Source: Pomphorhynchus laevis
Taxonomy: Eukaryota > Acanthocephala > Palaeacanthocephala > Echinorhynchida > Pomphorhynchidae
Length of the DNA stretch: 64,000 nucleotides
NCBI GenBank assembly: GCA_012934845.2
Contig: WNNJ02002476.1
Coordinates: 1-64,000 of the forward strand
Direction of reading: 5' to 3'
The first letter of the stretch is position 1. Each line of letters begins with the position of its first letter. Below the pieces are notes generated by a model, which was not told the origin of the DNA, did not search any database, and saw nothing but the letters and a program-made list of their open reading frames with translations. The position numbers and the translations under genes are program-made. Shown one piece after another: positions 23,101 to 34,544 of this stretch.

Positions 23101-26100
23101 TTTCTATACCCACAATTGCATTCGTCTAATTTTATTCCTTTTTTATGTTTTTTTGCTAATAATGCATTTTGTTCGTGCATTTTCTTTCTTCGATCTTCAT
23201 TGTTTGGCGTTTTAGAAATCATCATAAAAATCATTGACAAAATTGAGGAATCGATAAAAATTACATTCTTACCAGTCTTTAAATGTTAGTCATAAAAATT
23301 ATTTGATCACTTGATCTCTAGATATTCTAATCTAGATATTCTTATTGCATAAATATTTTGTCGTGATCGAAAGCGCAATATTTTTATTAAATAAATATAT
23401 TATAATTGAATAAATAAATATTAAATGAAAATAAATATTAATATTAATAATATTTAATATTAAATATTAAAGAAATATTAATAATTAGTATTTAACGTGA
23501 AGATTCATTGTTTACACGAGCTGTTTTACTTCATTAATCAGTTTCATATTTTCCTCGTAGTTTTATATATTACTTCTTTATATAAAACTTACTACAATTT
23601 GATCGGATTTGGGTCATTTTGAATAAGGTTTTTCAGGCGTCGCGACCTCGTGGCAGACAAATGATTCCTTTTTTATAACACTACGTTTCCATTGCCAGTT
23701 TTACAATTTGATCTCTTTTATAACCATGTCTATCGCGGAGTACCCATCAAGAGTGCTATGTTTGAAACACTTCACTAGGAAGGTATCCCTAGACATCCTC
23801 AGAACTGATCTTAATCACATCAACTGACTACAATGAAGCAACGGTTGTTATCTTGGATTCTGATGGATAGCTGAACTCCTAACCCTTTATATTCATACCG
23901 ACTAGACTGCGAATGGACCTCATATCGGTCCATTTTGGGCTTTCAAAAAATTAAATTCAGGAGTCGGCAAAAGCTCATGGATCATTTACGACAACCACAT
24001 TATTTTATGAAACGATAAATAAATATAGAAATGTATGTAAACTACATTAATTCATTTAAATTTGTTCATCTATCATTCGTAAAATGATAATTCTTCAAAT
24101 GTATTCTGTTATTTATTGATAAAAATGCCTTAAATATTGAAAATGTAATAATAAGCAATCGAATATTTGATTATCATCTATTTTAATGTAAACTAATATT
24201 ATATATAATATTAAATATTATATGTTTTAAATTAATATTAATAATATTAATATTAATATTAATATTAATAAATATTATGTTTTAAATATTAGATAAGCTA
24301 TAATTCATCATTCGATCATCACAAATTGATTTGAACATTTAATTGTTCATTTAAGTAAATTACTGTGTATATCTTTATTAAAAGATTTTCTTAATTAAGG
24401 ATAAATTTGCGGATATATGTGCCCAGGTGGAGAGATATATTGGTTCTGCTGGTGGAGGTATGGATCAGGCGATAAGCTGCCTTGCACAGAAGGGCATGGT
24501 GATTTGCAATAAATGCTTCTCTCTACACAATCTAATAATTCTAGGCGAAACATATAATGTTCAATCCACTGCGCACTGAAAACGTTTTCCTGCCAAAATC
24601 TGGTGTTATTGTGGTTGCTAATTCTGTATCAACATGCGATAAGGCTTTGACACCTCAGTACAATACACGAGTTGTCGAATGTCGCATTGGCGTAAGAGTA
24701 CGTGAACATTTATATATTGTTGTTATACATTGACTTGAGCATTTCCAACATGGTATGATTAAATCATGGCATTGATTAATAATTAATTTACAATTATTAA
24801 ACTTTTTATTCAACTTCGAATAATAATTTTATATAATTAATTTGATTAATTATAATATAATTAATTGATATTATAGAACTAGTGAACGTGATCGTATACG
24901 CGATTATTTGTAATTAAGAATAAATTGCTGCTTTGTTTGGAAAAATTAATCTTAATTTTGCCAAACTACAAATGTTTCGTTTAAAATATTGGATAGGCAT
25001 TTGAATTATCAGGTCATTTCTAATAAACGAAGAGAGGCTGTATTACCATAATCTCGATATTTCTAAAACACCTGCAATTTAAATGCGTAAAAATTTGCTT
25101 TCGCAATATTTTAAGAAAACTTTAAATTTATTTAATTCTGAATTGAAACAATATCGATAGATCTGGAAGATTGATATTAAACAAACTTTAATTACTGATA
25201 GGTCTAGAAGAACACATCAAACTTAAATAAATTAAATTTGATTATAATTAAATAAATTGATATTAAACAAACTTTAGTTTATCTAAACACAGTATACTTT
25301 TTAATATTATTATTTAGATATCATTATTTGGATACTTGCGTTTTCTAGTGATAAAATATATTATTTTTAGATATTAACAAAATGCTTGAAATTAGACAAT
25401 CCTGAATTGATAAAAATTCCGATTGATCTGGAAGAACACAGCAAACTTTCTAAGGGTCAACTTGTTGAATTAGTGAAACAACATTTAAAAGTTGATGGAT
25501 ACACACAGGATGAGATAATGAAAATACTCGATATAAATAAAAGCAAATTGCACGGTGAGATTTTAACACCGAATACAATACGTGGTAAGTTCAATATTGA
25601 ATTTATATACATCTTATAGAATAGATTTAATGTTGCGTTCTAGTAATCGCTATATTATACATATCACAATTACGGTGCATTATGCTTATCAGCCTAATCC
25701 ATGTACATTATTCAGCTCTGTTACATTTTAGTCTACGTTACTTTGTATAACGTGTAATTATTCGACGCCGCTATCTTTATATAAACCATGCATTTTTAAA
25801 ATAAGTAATTTTAATTAATAATTTCTTAACTACTTTTTTTACTTTGCATAATTGAATGTTTCGTAATTATTGCAATAATGTATTTTAAATGTTACAAAAA
25901 ACCGTCATTTATTTAAGTTAAATGATAACGAAATTTTCCGCAGTACTTTATTAAAAAAAACATTAAATATACCATTAAAAGATAAAAATAAATAACATAT
26001 TTGTAAACATTTATAACAATTATAAAAATAGCTTTTTAAAAATGACTTTATACATTAATTTAGTATAAACAAAATAATTACATAAAAGATGTCATAAAAG

Positions 26101-29100
26101 ATGTCATAATTGCAAGTTGGCTATTAATTAGCACATTAATATAAATAATAATTCTAAATATTTTATAAAATATAAAAAATATTTCGAAAGTACTCATTTG
26201 CCTCCTTGCATTTTCTCTCTCATACTTCAATGTGAAAGCAAAAACAAGTTCTTTCGAGAATGAATTTGCGAATAACACGAAATTTTTCGATAGCTGTAAT
26301 TTAGTATAATTTATTGGCCTTCAAACGGATATATTGGCCTTCAAACGGTATATTGGCCTTCAAACGGATATATTGGCCTTAAAACGGTATATTGGCCTTC
26401 AAACGGAGGCCAATACACATTAATTTAGTATAAACAAAATAATTACATAAAAGATGTCATAAAAGATGTCATAATTGCAAGTTGGCTATTAATTAGCACA
26501 TTAATATAAATAATAATTCTAAATATTTTTTTTAAAATATAAAAAATATTTCGAAAGTACTCATTTGCCTCCTTGCATTTTCTCTCTCTCATACTTCAAT
26601 GTGTTTTTCGATCTCCGAGCGTGCTCTGAACTGGTAGTACACATGTCTCTCGTGGATATAGAAACCAGACGTTTCTATATTTGTGTATTTGTCTATTTTT
26701 ATATTTTTGTGTTTGAAAGAGATATGCGACATTTGGACCTTGAGAAAATTGTTATGATATTAAGATATTAATTATCTTAATTGAATAAATTCTTTTAAAC
26801 TTTATAATTAAAAGTTTACTAAGCAACAAGGACGGTGGTGAACAGAATAGACAAGAAGCAAAAGTTTTGCTGAAGATATAAGATGCATGCTAGATAGAAA
26901 TGCCATTGAATATCTTGCAATTGCGTAGAGTTCTGACATAATCAGAACAATCGGATCGTCGCACGACATCATCTTCGTTGCTGATGTATTTTGCTAGAAA
27001 TTTGTAAATCATAAAAACATCACATTTGTGGATTTTCATACATTTCTTCTTCAATGTGAACAAAATGACGATTTTTGGCAATGACGTTTTTTACCCTATC
27101 AAATTATTAAAAAATCAGATCAGCTAAATGAATCTACGTATTTTATACAATAAATAAATTAAACATAAATATGAATAATTATAAATAATAGGAACTGCTA
27201 TGTTATCAGGTTTCGGCCCCTAACTTCTCTACCCAACATAGCAGCGGGGCCAAATACATGCTAATGATGCATTTCCTCTGATGAAATTTGATTAACGAGT
27301 GTATCTTATTCTAATACATCCATTATAAGAAAGAGGAAAAATTAATCAAACTTCAAAATTAGCAGAAAAAATAATGGCGTATCAAAAAATACATAGTTTT
27401 AGTAAGATATTAACCCGAAATATAATTAAAAATAATAAATTATTAAGAATTAATTATTTTAACAGAATAAATTCTAGTAAAGTTTACATTTTTTATAAAA
27501 TTTGTGATTGCTATAAATAATCCCAACATATTTTAACTTATCGTTTAAATTAGGCATTGAAATGTTTATTTCACTAACTTAAAAAACGTTTCTTTATGTA
27601 AATGAATATTTTCATACATTCGATAAAGATTGAAACATTCCTTTTATAAATTCCAGAAAATTTATTTCTTAAATAATTTAGCATATTAAATTATTTGGAC
27701 ATAATTTAACTGAGTACAACTCATATGTTCCAATTCACTAGAAAAGGGAACGTAGGCACGAGTATTGCCTTCAAAGTTATTAGGATATCATTTTCCTTTC
27801 ATCGACAAAAGCTGAGACAAGCCAATCATATTTGCAAGAGTGTATCTAGTTCAATTATGACATAAAATACTTCACTGCCATTGTCCATTGTTGATGTAAA
27901 AAACATTTAAAAAAATATTTTAAATAATTATTTTTGAAAATTGGCAATCAATATTCGAGAAATGTTAAAAGCAACAATGATAAAAATATTTTTATTTATT
28001 TCCGAATACGATGTATTCCATTAGAAAAAAATACTGAAAAGCGAAACGTGCGCGTTACTGATATATAAGAGCTTGCTTCGCAGAAAGAAATATGATTAAT
28101 TAATACTGCACACTGAATCCAGAATCTCCATCCATTTTGATAAGGTAGTTTTAGATAGACTGAGAAGAAAAAATACCCTTTATTTAACAGTACAATATTT
28201 CGATAGCTCCTGCAATCAACAACATGATTAAGATTTTAAATGCTCACAAACTTTTAATAGTTGGCATTTATCAAAAAATACAAGAATTGATGATTACAAG
28301 CATTTAAAATTGTAATCCCAATAATGATAGCAGGGCTATCGAAATACTGTTAAATAAAGAGTAATTTTTTATTCTTCGTTACATTAAAACTATATAATTA
28401 ATTGATGTTAATTTTATGTAATTTTTTACTCTATGATATACCACTCGTCATGATAAGTAAATGCCCACTGTGCATAGATTATTATTATTTATCCACATTT
28501 TACATTTACAAAATTTAATATCAAAATGCTACATCTACAGCAATCTACGTTTCTATGAGGCTAACAAAAGACTTGAACTTGTTCATTGACCAAACTGTGT
28601 AATGATCTGAAAGAATTCAAATCTTAATTTTAAGTTAAATAATTTCGAACAGAAATAATTAGCATCAACGCAATAAAAGAGCGAAATTTTATTTTTATAT
28701 TTTATCAAAAGTTTCTTCACCGCGTTTGATTATGTTCAGTTACACGGTTCTACCCGAGACAACGTTTACTTCATGTATTTACTGAAACTGAACGAGTTGA
28801 CATCTTTGTTACAAAGTGTAAAAGTTTACAGCAAGCAGATAATAGCCAAGAAGTTCTTTCTCATCTCGGATTGCTCATGAATGAAAGTCACTCAAGTTGC
28901 AAAGATCTATATGATTGCAGTAGTCCCGATCAGGACAAAATGGTTGAGGTCATGAGGTATGAAAAAGCTATTGTTTCAAAGTAGAAAAGTGATTTATTAA
29001 TTAATTTCAAAACTAAATGAAAAATAAGACTTTTACTACATTTATAGTTAAGAAACATAATAATATTGGACAATATTTTGGATTCAATTTCTACTTGCTT

Positions 29101-29957
29101 TAGAATTCCGAATAGTTCAACATGTAAGAGTCATTGTTCTATAAGTTAACAATTTTATATAAAATGGATGAAAGTCAATAAATACTTATTGTTTTCGTTT
29201 TAAATTTTTGTTAAATATTACGGGCTGTAAATATTAGATTAAAATACAACTCATTTATACCGATTAAATGCCACTGTTATTATTAGCAGATACTAATTTT
29301 ATTTGGTTTAAATAATAAAAATAGAAATTTTTAACTAAGGAATCGATAAATTCACTAATACAATTTATTAATATAATTATTATATGATAGAATTATAATT
29401 AATGTATAATTAATATTAATTATACTGTATCATAATAAATTATCATTCACTTCGATATTTTAGTATATAAAATAAATCCCAAATAAATTAGATAAATCAA
29501 TTAAATAAATTCCAATAAATTCGGCTTGCAGAGTAAGTGTTAATAGGGACTTACCATTAGGTATTTGTTCTGATATATGATCAAATAGATATTCCCAAAT
29601 TATTTAAATAATTTAATGTGAAATAATCATATAATGGGTGAATTTCAAAGAGTTTTTGCTATAATTTATAAATATATTTTTAAGGTAAAACTCATGATTT
29701 AAGTTTGTTAATTCTCTTTGTGTTTTTATGATTTTAGGAAAAACGGATGTCATGGCGCCCGCATGACTGGAGCGGGATGGGGTGGTTGTGTTGTTGCTTT
29801 AATATCCGCAAAATCTGCTGATAAATTTATAAAAGACGTAAAACAAGATTATTACAAAGATCTAAAAGTAGGCGATCTTGATGAATTGATTTTTATCAGT
29901 GAACCGGAAGAAGGTGCACATGCATACCATTTAGAGTATAACAGTCTATCCAATTAA
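14110..29957 (+). CDS. GALK2: N-acetylgalactosamine kinase (GALK2-like), 10 exons
   Basis: Exons: 14110-14147, 14197-14294, 14339-14462, 22507-22625, 22674-22792, 24400-24498, 24545-24691, 25371-25584, 28740-28956, 29738-29957. All introns are GT-AG, and the coding exons sum to 1395 nt, giving 464 residues plus a stop with no frame break. GHMP-kinase motifs: substrate-binding [18 protein letters not shown] (residues 37-54), the ATP-binding GLSSSSS (141-147), the catalytic Asp188 in GGGMDQ, and the C-terminal TGAGWGG (402-408). HIDYCGY and the length (human GALK2 is 458) favour GALK2 over galactokinase 1. The cytosolic enzyme phosphorylates GalNAc at O1 for UDP-GalNAc salvage. Introns 1, 2, 4 and 6 are 44-49 bp, whereas intron 3 is 8 kb and holds a LINE. 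The start is the first ATG before the splice; no earlier in-frame ATG is evident. A TTTCAG at 14077-14082 could end a 5' UTR intron. Confidence 0.93.
14932..15148. repeat. Direct repeat, intron 3 copy
   Basis: Partner of 13441-13659, about 95% identical by eye, in GALK2 intron 3. Confidence 0.85.
15188..15268. repeat. Foldback with 30-bp arms
   Basis: TTAACTTCTGTTAGGAT and its near-perfect complement ATCCTAACAGAAGTTAA, continued inwards by CAGAAAATTAC/GTAATTTTCTG, with a spacer of about 15 bp. Confidence 0.8.
15257..15500 (+). mobile_element. LINE 3'-end fragment (RTE-like tail)
   Basis: Contains the typical LINE tail block CCCAATCCCTTGCTGAGAAA and GGAGGGTTGG, followed by a plus-strand frame ending [14 protein letters not shown], similar to the RLRWYGHV block near the end of many LINE RTs. 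A second copy of the same tail is at 38665-38880 and a shorter piece at 14895-14932. Confidence 0.5.
15538..16305. mobile_element. DNA-transposon-like element, about 35-bp inverted ends
   Basis: AGAAATATATCCATCCTGATC at the left faces GATCCAGATGAATATATTTCT at the right. The interior has no open frame, but includes a perfect 13-bp hairpin (CAAAAAGAGTTGG/CCAACTCTTTTTG near 15735-15768). Copies of the end sequence are found at 59621-59740 and 60436-60482, so this is a repeated non-autonomous family. Confidence 0.55.
16380..16540. repeat. Dispersed repeat, copy 1
   Basis: About 160 bp nearly identical to 60205-60365, centred on ATTTTACACTCGAGTAGAAA. No coding content. Confidence 0.8.
16541..18009. 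other. GALK2 intron 3, unexplained part
   Basis: AT-rich non-coding sequence between a dispersed repeat and the LINE. I see no gene. A 77-codon minus-strand frame at 17502-17269 has no recognisable feature. Confidence 0.5.
18010..21430 (-). mobile_element. Nearly complete APE-type LINE in GALK2 intron 3
   Basis: ORF1 end: 21228-20629, ending in a Lys/Ser-rich tail. ORF2 begins just over the ORF1 stop, with ATG at 20624. It encodes an APE nuclease ([45 protein letters not shown]) and the start of the RT ([15 protein letters not shown]). The RT continues at 19186-18197: [48 protein letters not shown]. The two ORF2 frames overlap at 19155-19186, so a single frameshift separates them. It lies opposite to GALK2. 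ORF1 is incomplete upstream, with a different open frame at about 21290-21430. The 3' UTR ends near 18010 with TAATAAAAT-type repeats. The motif set fits the I/Jockey/R1 group; I cannot fix the clade. Confidence 0.85.
21522..21580. repeat. 18-bp minisatellite, three copies plus decayed ones
   Basis: GTGTATTCGGGATTGCTT occurs three times in perfect succession, followed by two diverged units with the GATTGCTTG core. It sits just 5' of the LINE. Confidence 0.9.
21803..22190 (+). pseudogene. Unrecognised coding-like remnant
   Basis: An ATG at 21811 opens [20 protein letters not shown], continuing for about 46 codons. A second frame to 22190 reads [20 protein letters not shown]. Both have a less AT-biased codon mix than the surroundings, but there is no continuous frame and I recognise no family. 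It may be a retrocopy or a transposon piece. Confidence 0.25.
26050..26603. repeat. 190-bp direct repeat flanking a 20-bp minisatellite
   Basis: 26050-26234 and 26416-26603 are nearly identical (both contain GATGTCATAAAAGATGTCAT and end CATACTTCAATGTG). Between them lie five units of TATTGGCCTTCAAACGG-type sequence (26313-26412), closed by an inverted AGGCCAATA. All lie in GALK2 intron 8. Confidence 0.85.
27112..27325. repeat. Structured small repeat, copy 2
   Basis: Solo copy of the family seen after PLE-K. It has CTGCTATG (27195) with CATAGCAG (27237), loop GGCCCC (27215-27220) complementary to GGGGCC (27246-27251), and an AAATACAT/ATGTATTT hairpin. The outer end carries ATCAGCTAAATGAATC and the other end CTTATTCTAATACA. 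It lies in GALK2 intron 8. Confidence 0.65.
28175..28366. mobile_element. Small foldback element (mariner-like MITE)
   Basis: Ends CCCTTTATTTAACAGTA and TACTGTTAAATAAAGAG, bounded by TA on both sides. The inner arms continue as TTTCGATAGC/GCTATCGAAA and CCTGC/GCAGG. About 190 bp with no coding content. The TA bounds fit Tc1/mariner insertion. Confidence 0.7.
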
Positions 29958-30599
29958 ATTTTATCCGCATTCTATAGTTTAACATTGCTTTGTTTTAATA
30001 TTTTAGCATTCCTATCGTATATTTTTAGATGATTGTTTTACATGATTGTTTAATATTTTAAATAAAATTTAAAACTTCTGTTTTAAAAAAATCTTTAATT
30101 TAAATATTATATTATAAATATTAATATTATATTAATATTAATAATATTATATATAATATTAATAATATTATGTATAAGAAAAAATTACAATATCTTATAA
30201 ATAACTGATTAAAATACGGAAGAAATCACATCAAAAATACAACTTATAATGAATATAATTAATCAGTTATTGGCAAACAACAAATGCTTAAAACAAATCT
30301 CATAAATTTGATAAATTTAAGTGATTTAATTTGATAAAAAAAACTTGAACGTATTTAATAAAAATTAAAATGTTGATTTATCAAAAAATTGAATTTTATG
30401 CATCTTTATTTAAATGTTTAACGAACTATTTAAAACACTTCGCTTATTACTGTATGTGACTATCTTGACTTTTGAAATTGACCTTATTTCAATTCTTTTA
30501 TTTCCTCTTTAATGTTTTTTAAAACACCCGAAATAGTTGTTCGCCCGGTTTAACTATGCTATTAACAAGTGCTTTCAATACGAAAGATAACTCTGATGC

Positions 30600-30985
30600 T
30601 CTTTACATCGCGTTATTCTAATATATCGTCTACTATTTATTAATCAACTCAAAAATTGACTTTTATTTAGAATTTAAATTTTAAATTTTAACTTGATTTA
30701 AATTGTATAAAATATGATAACAATCTGTGTTAAAATAATATGCATTAGATAATCAAATTTAATCAGATGAAATATGTCATTGGCATGTATTTGCCCCGCT
30801 GCTATGTTTGTTCAAGGAATAGTGGTCGAAACATGATAACATGGCAGTTTTTCCTGATTACTTCTAACTGATGCATCGTCTACTATTTATTTGTACATAA
30901 AAATTGACTTTTCTTTTAAATTTCAATTTCAAATTTTAACTTGATATAAATATAAATATAAATATAAACTGTAAAAAATCTTATA
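30600..30985. repeat. Structured small repeat, copy 3 (diverged)
   Basis: GCCCCGCTGCTATG at 30791 and CATGGCAG near 30840 match the core of the family in reverse orientation. It is flanked on both sides by TCGTCTACTATTTATT plus ATTGACTTTTATTT-like arms, so the outer inverted repeat is about 90 bp per arm. Confidence 0.55.
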
Positions 30986-31479
30986 TAATTATTATTTTAA
31001 TTATTTATCTTTATTTATTATTAATATAATATTATTAATATTAATATAAGATAATCAAATTTCATCAGAAAAATGAAATTTTTTTATTATTATTTTCAAA
31101 TTATTTATTTTGAATGAATCTATTATTGTAATTATTTTTGTTTTGTACTATTTATACATATTTTAATTCCTCTTTAAATACTCTTACAATTTTGATAAAT
31201 GTAGTGTAAACTTATCCTTACCAATAATTTATATTATCATGTTCAATATTATTATCGTTATATTGTAAATTTGCAATAGTTTAATTTGTTTAATTTTCAT
31301 TTGTTTAATTATTTTATTTTAATTGGACATTTAGCTTAATGACATAGATGCACGAATATCCGTGATTTCGCCATCACACATTTTCAAAAAATAAAGCACA
31401 CCAAACAAATTTAAATATATTTTCATTCGTTGGACATTTGTCATCTTTTGATGCTGTACATTTAATTAATAACGAATAC

Positions 31480-33115
31480 TCTTATTAAATTCATTGCCAG
31501 AGTCATCATTGGAACCATCCCACTTTCGTTTGAGATTTTAACTTGTAGACAAACTATTTTCCCCTGACGTGTACCTACAACCTCTGCAACGTGGTCTCCG
31601 GCGTTCCAAGTAAATTTAATCGATGAGTTTCGTCGATTTTATGGGAAATAAATAACGTTAGGCAAGCGTGTCTTTATTACCTTCACATTCTTCACAAATT
31701 TTACATTGACATTTGCCTTTTAGCAAATGTAAATTTTTAAATTTCACTTACAATTTACAATCACTTGAATGTTGGCTTATAAATAGAATACTGTTGTCTA
31801 TATTTGAAGGTAAAATGTATCTATTAATGATCAATTGCATGATCATTATATTACACGTTAAAAACAACATATCACATTCTTTTGTGTTTTTCTTACTCTC
31901 TCTTCACCTCTCAACTTCACCTCTCAACAGAAACAGATTTGGTGTTATTCCCCTAAACATATTACGGCTTTAGACAATTTCATAATATCACTTTAGAAAC
32001 GATCAACTTCATGATTAACTACATTAAATGAAGTTGATCAATCAACTTCATTCACGATCAACTAATGTAAATCGCCAAGGGATCCCTTTGAGTGAATCTT
32101 TTGTTAGATGTAATACAATCTTCTGCAACAATTAAAGACGCTGGTTTTTTGTATGTATTCGATAGGACAACTGGCAGGGCAGGGCACACTTAAAATATTT
32201 GCAAGCGCTAGTTTTCTGTTAACTAGATTAAATGTGTTAAGTGCATCTATTACAAGAACACACATTTTGTTATCAGAGATGAATTTGTCTCGGATTGAAT
32301 GAATCGCAGCGTAAATCCCACATATTTTGACCCGCACACAATTGAACAGATCCGGATACATTTTCAATGTCATTTTGTATTTTATTTAATATTACTTTTC
32401 CGACTATACGCCGTGCAACTTCCCATATACCGATTGGCCTTACCATGGGATGTTTACTTAACGGAATCAATCTGCTGACAGTAAAAGCTTTTAGGTGATC
32501 TGCATCCATATGCTCTGACGCTAAACGTCTCGAAAAATCCGCCATACTCTGAGCTAGTGTCTTAGAATCACTTCCAAAAGAAGTAAGCATCCGTTTCCAC
32601 ATTAATGCATCTACACCCGAAGGGCCCGCACTTCCATGTATTTTGGAAGCTGCCTGAATAATTGCTTTATCGTCAATATCATCAAATAACACAGAATGAT
32701 GATTGACCACTCCTTCCAATGAATGTACTAATACAGAGTCTTCATGTATTGGTGATGCATTAGGATGTAACTCATTTAGAATATCTTTCACAGTTTTACC
32801 CTTGACTAATGATTGCAAATCTAAAATACCGTATCCTTTCCATTCATTTCCAAAAGGCTCATTAGAGCGGTTGTCTTGCCATTTTTTCATTAATTTTCTA
32901 AATCTTAGATGCCAATTTTGGTTATTTACTATCGAATCTCTAATTGAAAATTTACGTGATTGAAGAACACGACCCTCCTTTATCAGCTTTATTATCAAGA
33001 GGGAGTGTGAGACCATTCCGCATGAATTATGTACGCAATCATTTCTAGCCTGACGCGGAAGAACGACGATAACAGTAGCAATTACCGTTTCGTCGTCACA
33101 TTGACTCATCAGTGC
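31480..33115 (-). mobile_element. LINE-type RT fragment (GIR..GE..RR type)
   Basis: Minus-strand frame 33109-32273 has the fingers of a site-specific-type RT: KIHGSAGPSGVDALMWKRM, then SRLIPLSKHPMVRPIGIWE and VARRIVGKVIL. An overlapping frame (32373-32104) continues with VLVIDALNTFNLVNR, the first catalytic Asp region. So one frame change lies at about 32273-32373. The YADD part is missing. Further 3' on the same strand, 31650-31490 reads FTWNAGDHVAEVVGT and LQVKISNESGMVPM, similar in spacing to C-terminal tails of such elements, and 31738-31690 has a Cys cluster (KCQCKICEEC). It is truncated at 33115, where a PLE-K copy begins on the other strand. Confidence 0.6.
31985..32065. repeat. GATCAACTTCAT inverted and direct repeats
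   Basis: GATCAACTTCAT and ATGAAGTTGATC alternate several times over 80 bp and can fold back. No other content. Confidence 0.7.
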
Positions 33116-33122
33116 AACAATA

Positions 33123-34510
33123 AAAAATTACAATTTGTTTTATAACGACTTAAATGCTTACTTTGGTAAGCTGATTAATAGTAAAAGCCTTAATACATCA
33201 AAGATAAACATTTGGAAAACTTATATATTAGATAAAATTAGAGAGAAAAATAAAATAACAAACAATTATAAAAGGAAAGATCAAATTAATAAAGATATGT
33301 TTACAGAACTCACTAAATTAAAGTATAACTATATAATAACAACTATTGATAAATCTAGTAATAACTTTGTCTTTATATGCAAAAGGCTTTATTATGATAT
33401 ACTAATGAAAGAGGTTAATTCTAATGATTTAAATGTAAATCCAACATATGAACGTAGTGAGTTGAGTTTAGAAACAATTATTACAAGTCACTGTTCTATA
33501 ATGGATAAAAAGTGTATAAAGGTTGAATTAGATAATAAAACTATACCTATATTATATTGGAATCCAAAATTACATAAAAATCCAATAAAACCTAGGTTCA
33601 TAGTGCGTTTAAATGTACATTAAAACCTCTTTCTGTCTATATGAATAAAATACTTAGAGTAATTAAATCACATTTTAAAAAATATTGCAAGGTAATCGAA
33701 ATTAATACTGGTATAAAACACTATTTCAGTATTAATTCTACAAAAGAATTTTTAGAACAGACAAAAGGAATAAATTTTCAAAATATAAATACATACGATT
33801 TTAGTACGCTTTACACAAATCTAGATTTAGCAGATATTAAAGAAGCGTTAGTAAAATTAAATAAACTTATATTCGAAAAATATATACATATATATGTTAT
33901 AATAATTATAACGCATATCTAACCAAACCTAAACCATCAAGTAAACAAATATGGATAAAATTGAATTATTAGAATCCTCAAGTATTTTGATAAATCAAAA
34001 TTATTCTAAAGTAGGGGCATCTATATTTAGACAAATAAAAGGTGTTCCAATGGGAGGTAACAGTAGCTGACTATTATAGCTGACTTATTTTTAAGCTTTA
34101 TATAATATGAATTTGTTCATAACTGTTAACGGAAAAAGATATAATAATAATTAAAACGTCTATCTTACAAAAATTAAACCATCAAGTGACTATAAATATA
34201 TGGATAACATTGAATTAATAGAATCCTTTAATATTTTAATAAATTAAAATTATTTAAAAGTAGGGGCATCTATAATTTGGCAAATAAAAGGTGTTTTAAT
34301 GGGAGGTAATAGTAGCCCAATTATAGCTGACTTATTAGCCTTTTAGAATATAAATTTGTTCATAACTGTGTAAAAACTAAATCTAAACAATATAAATATA
34401 TGAAATATATGTTTCGATATATTGATGATATATGTGTATTTAACTCTAACAATTTTTATTCAATAAAGAACAAATTTATCCCGGTAGCCTTTCTTAATAA
34501 AACTCATATT
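33123..34510 (+). mobile_element. PLE-K copies, broken
   Basis: Matches the PLE-K RT from NDLNAYFGKLINS through TTIDKSSNNFVF, LYWNPKLHKNPIKPRFI, YDFSTLYTNL and on to FRYIDDI at about 34418. From about 34120 a second, partial copy of the same segment follows. Many breaks; an old copy, or two joined copies. Confidence 0.75.
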
Positions 34511-34544
34511 GATGATAAAAAAGTTATATCAAGTTAGATATGTG

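Noticed and set aside
26313-26412. CRISPR-like regular repeats
   Set aside because: Units are directly adjacent with no spacers, in a eukaryotic intron; a minisatellite.
27188-27290. HDV-like ribozyme fold in the structured repeat family
   Set aside because: The outer pairing and loop-to-tail pseudoknot resemble the P1/P2 order when read on the minus strand, but no 3-bp P3 or P1.1 and no catalytic C context could be placed.
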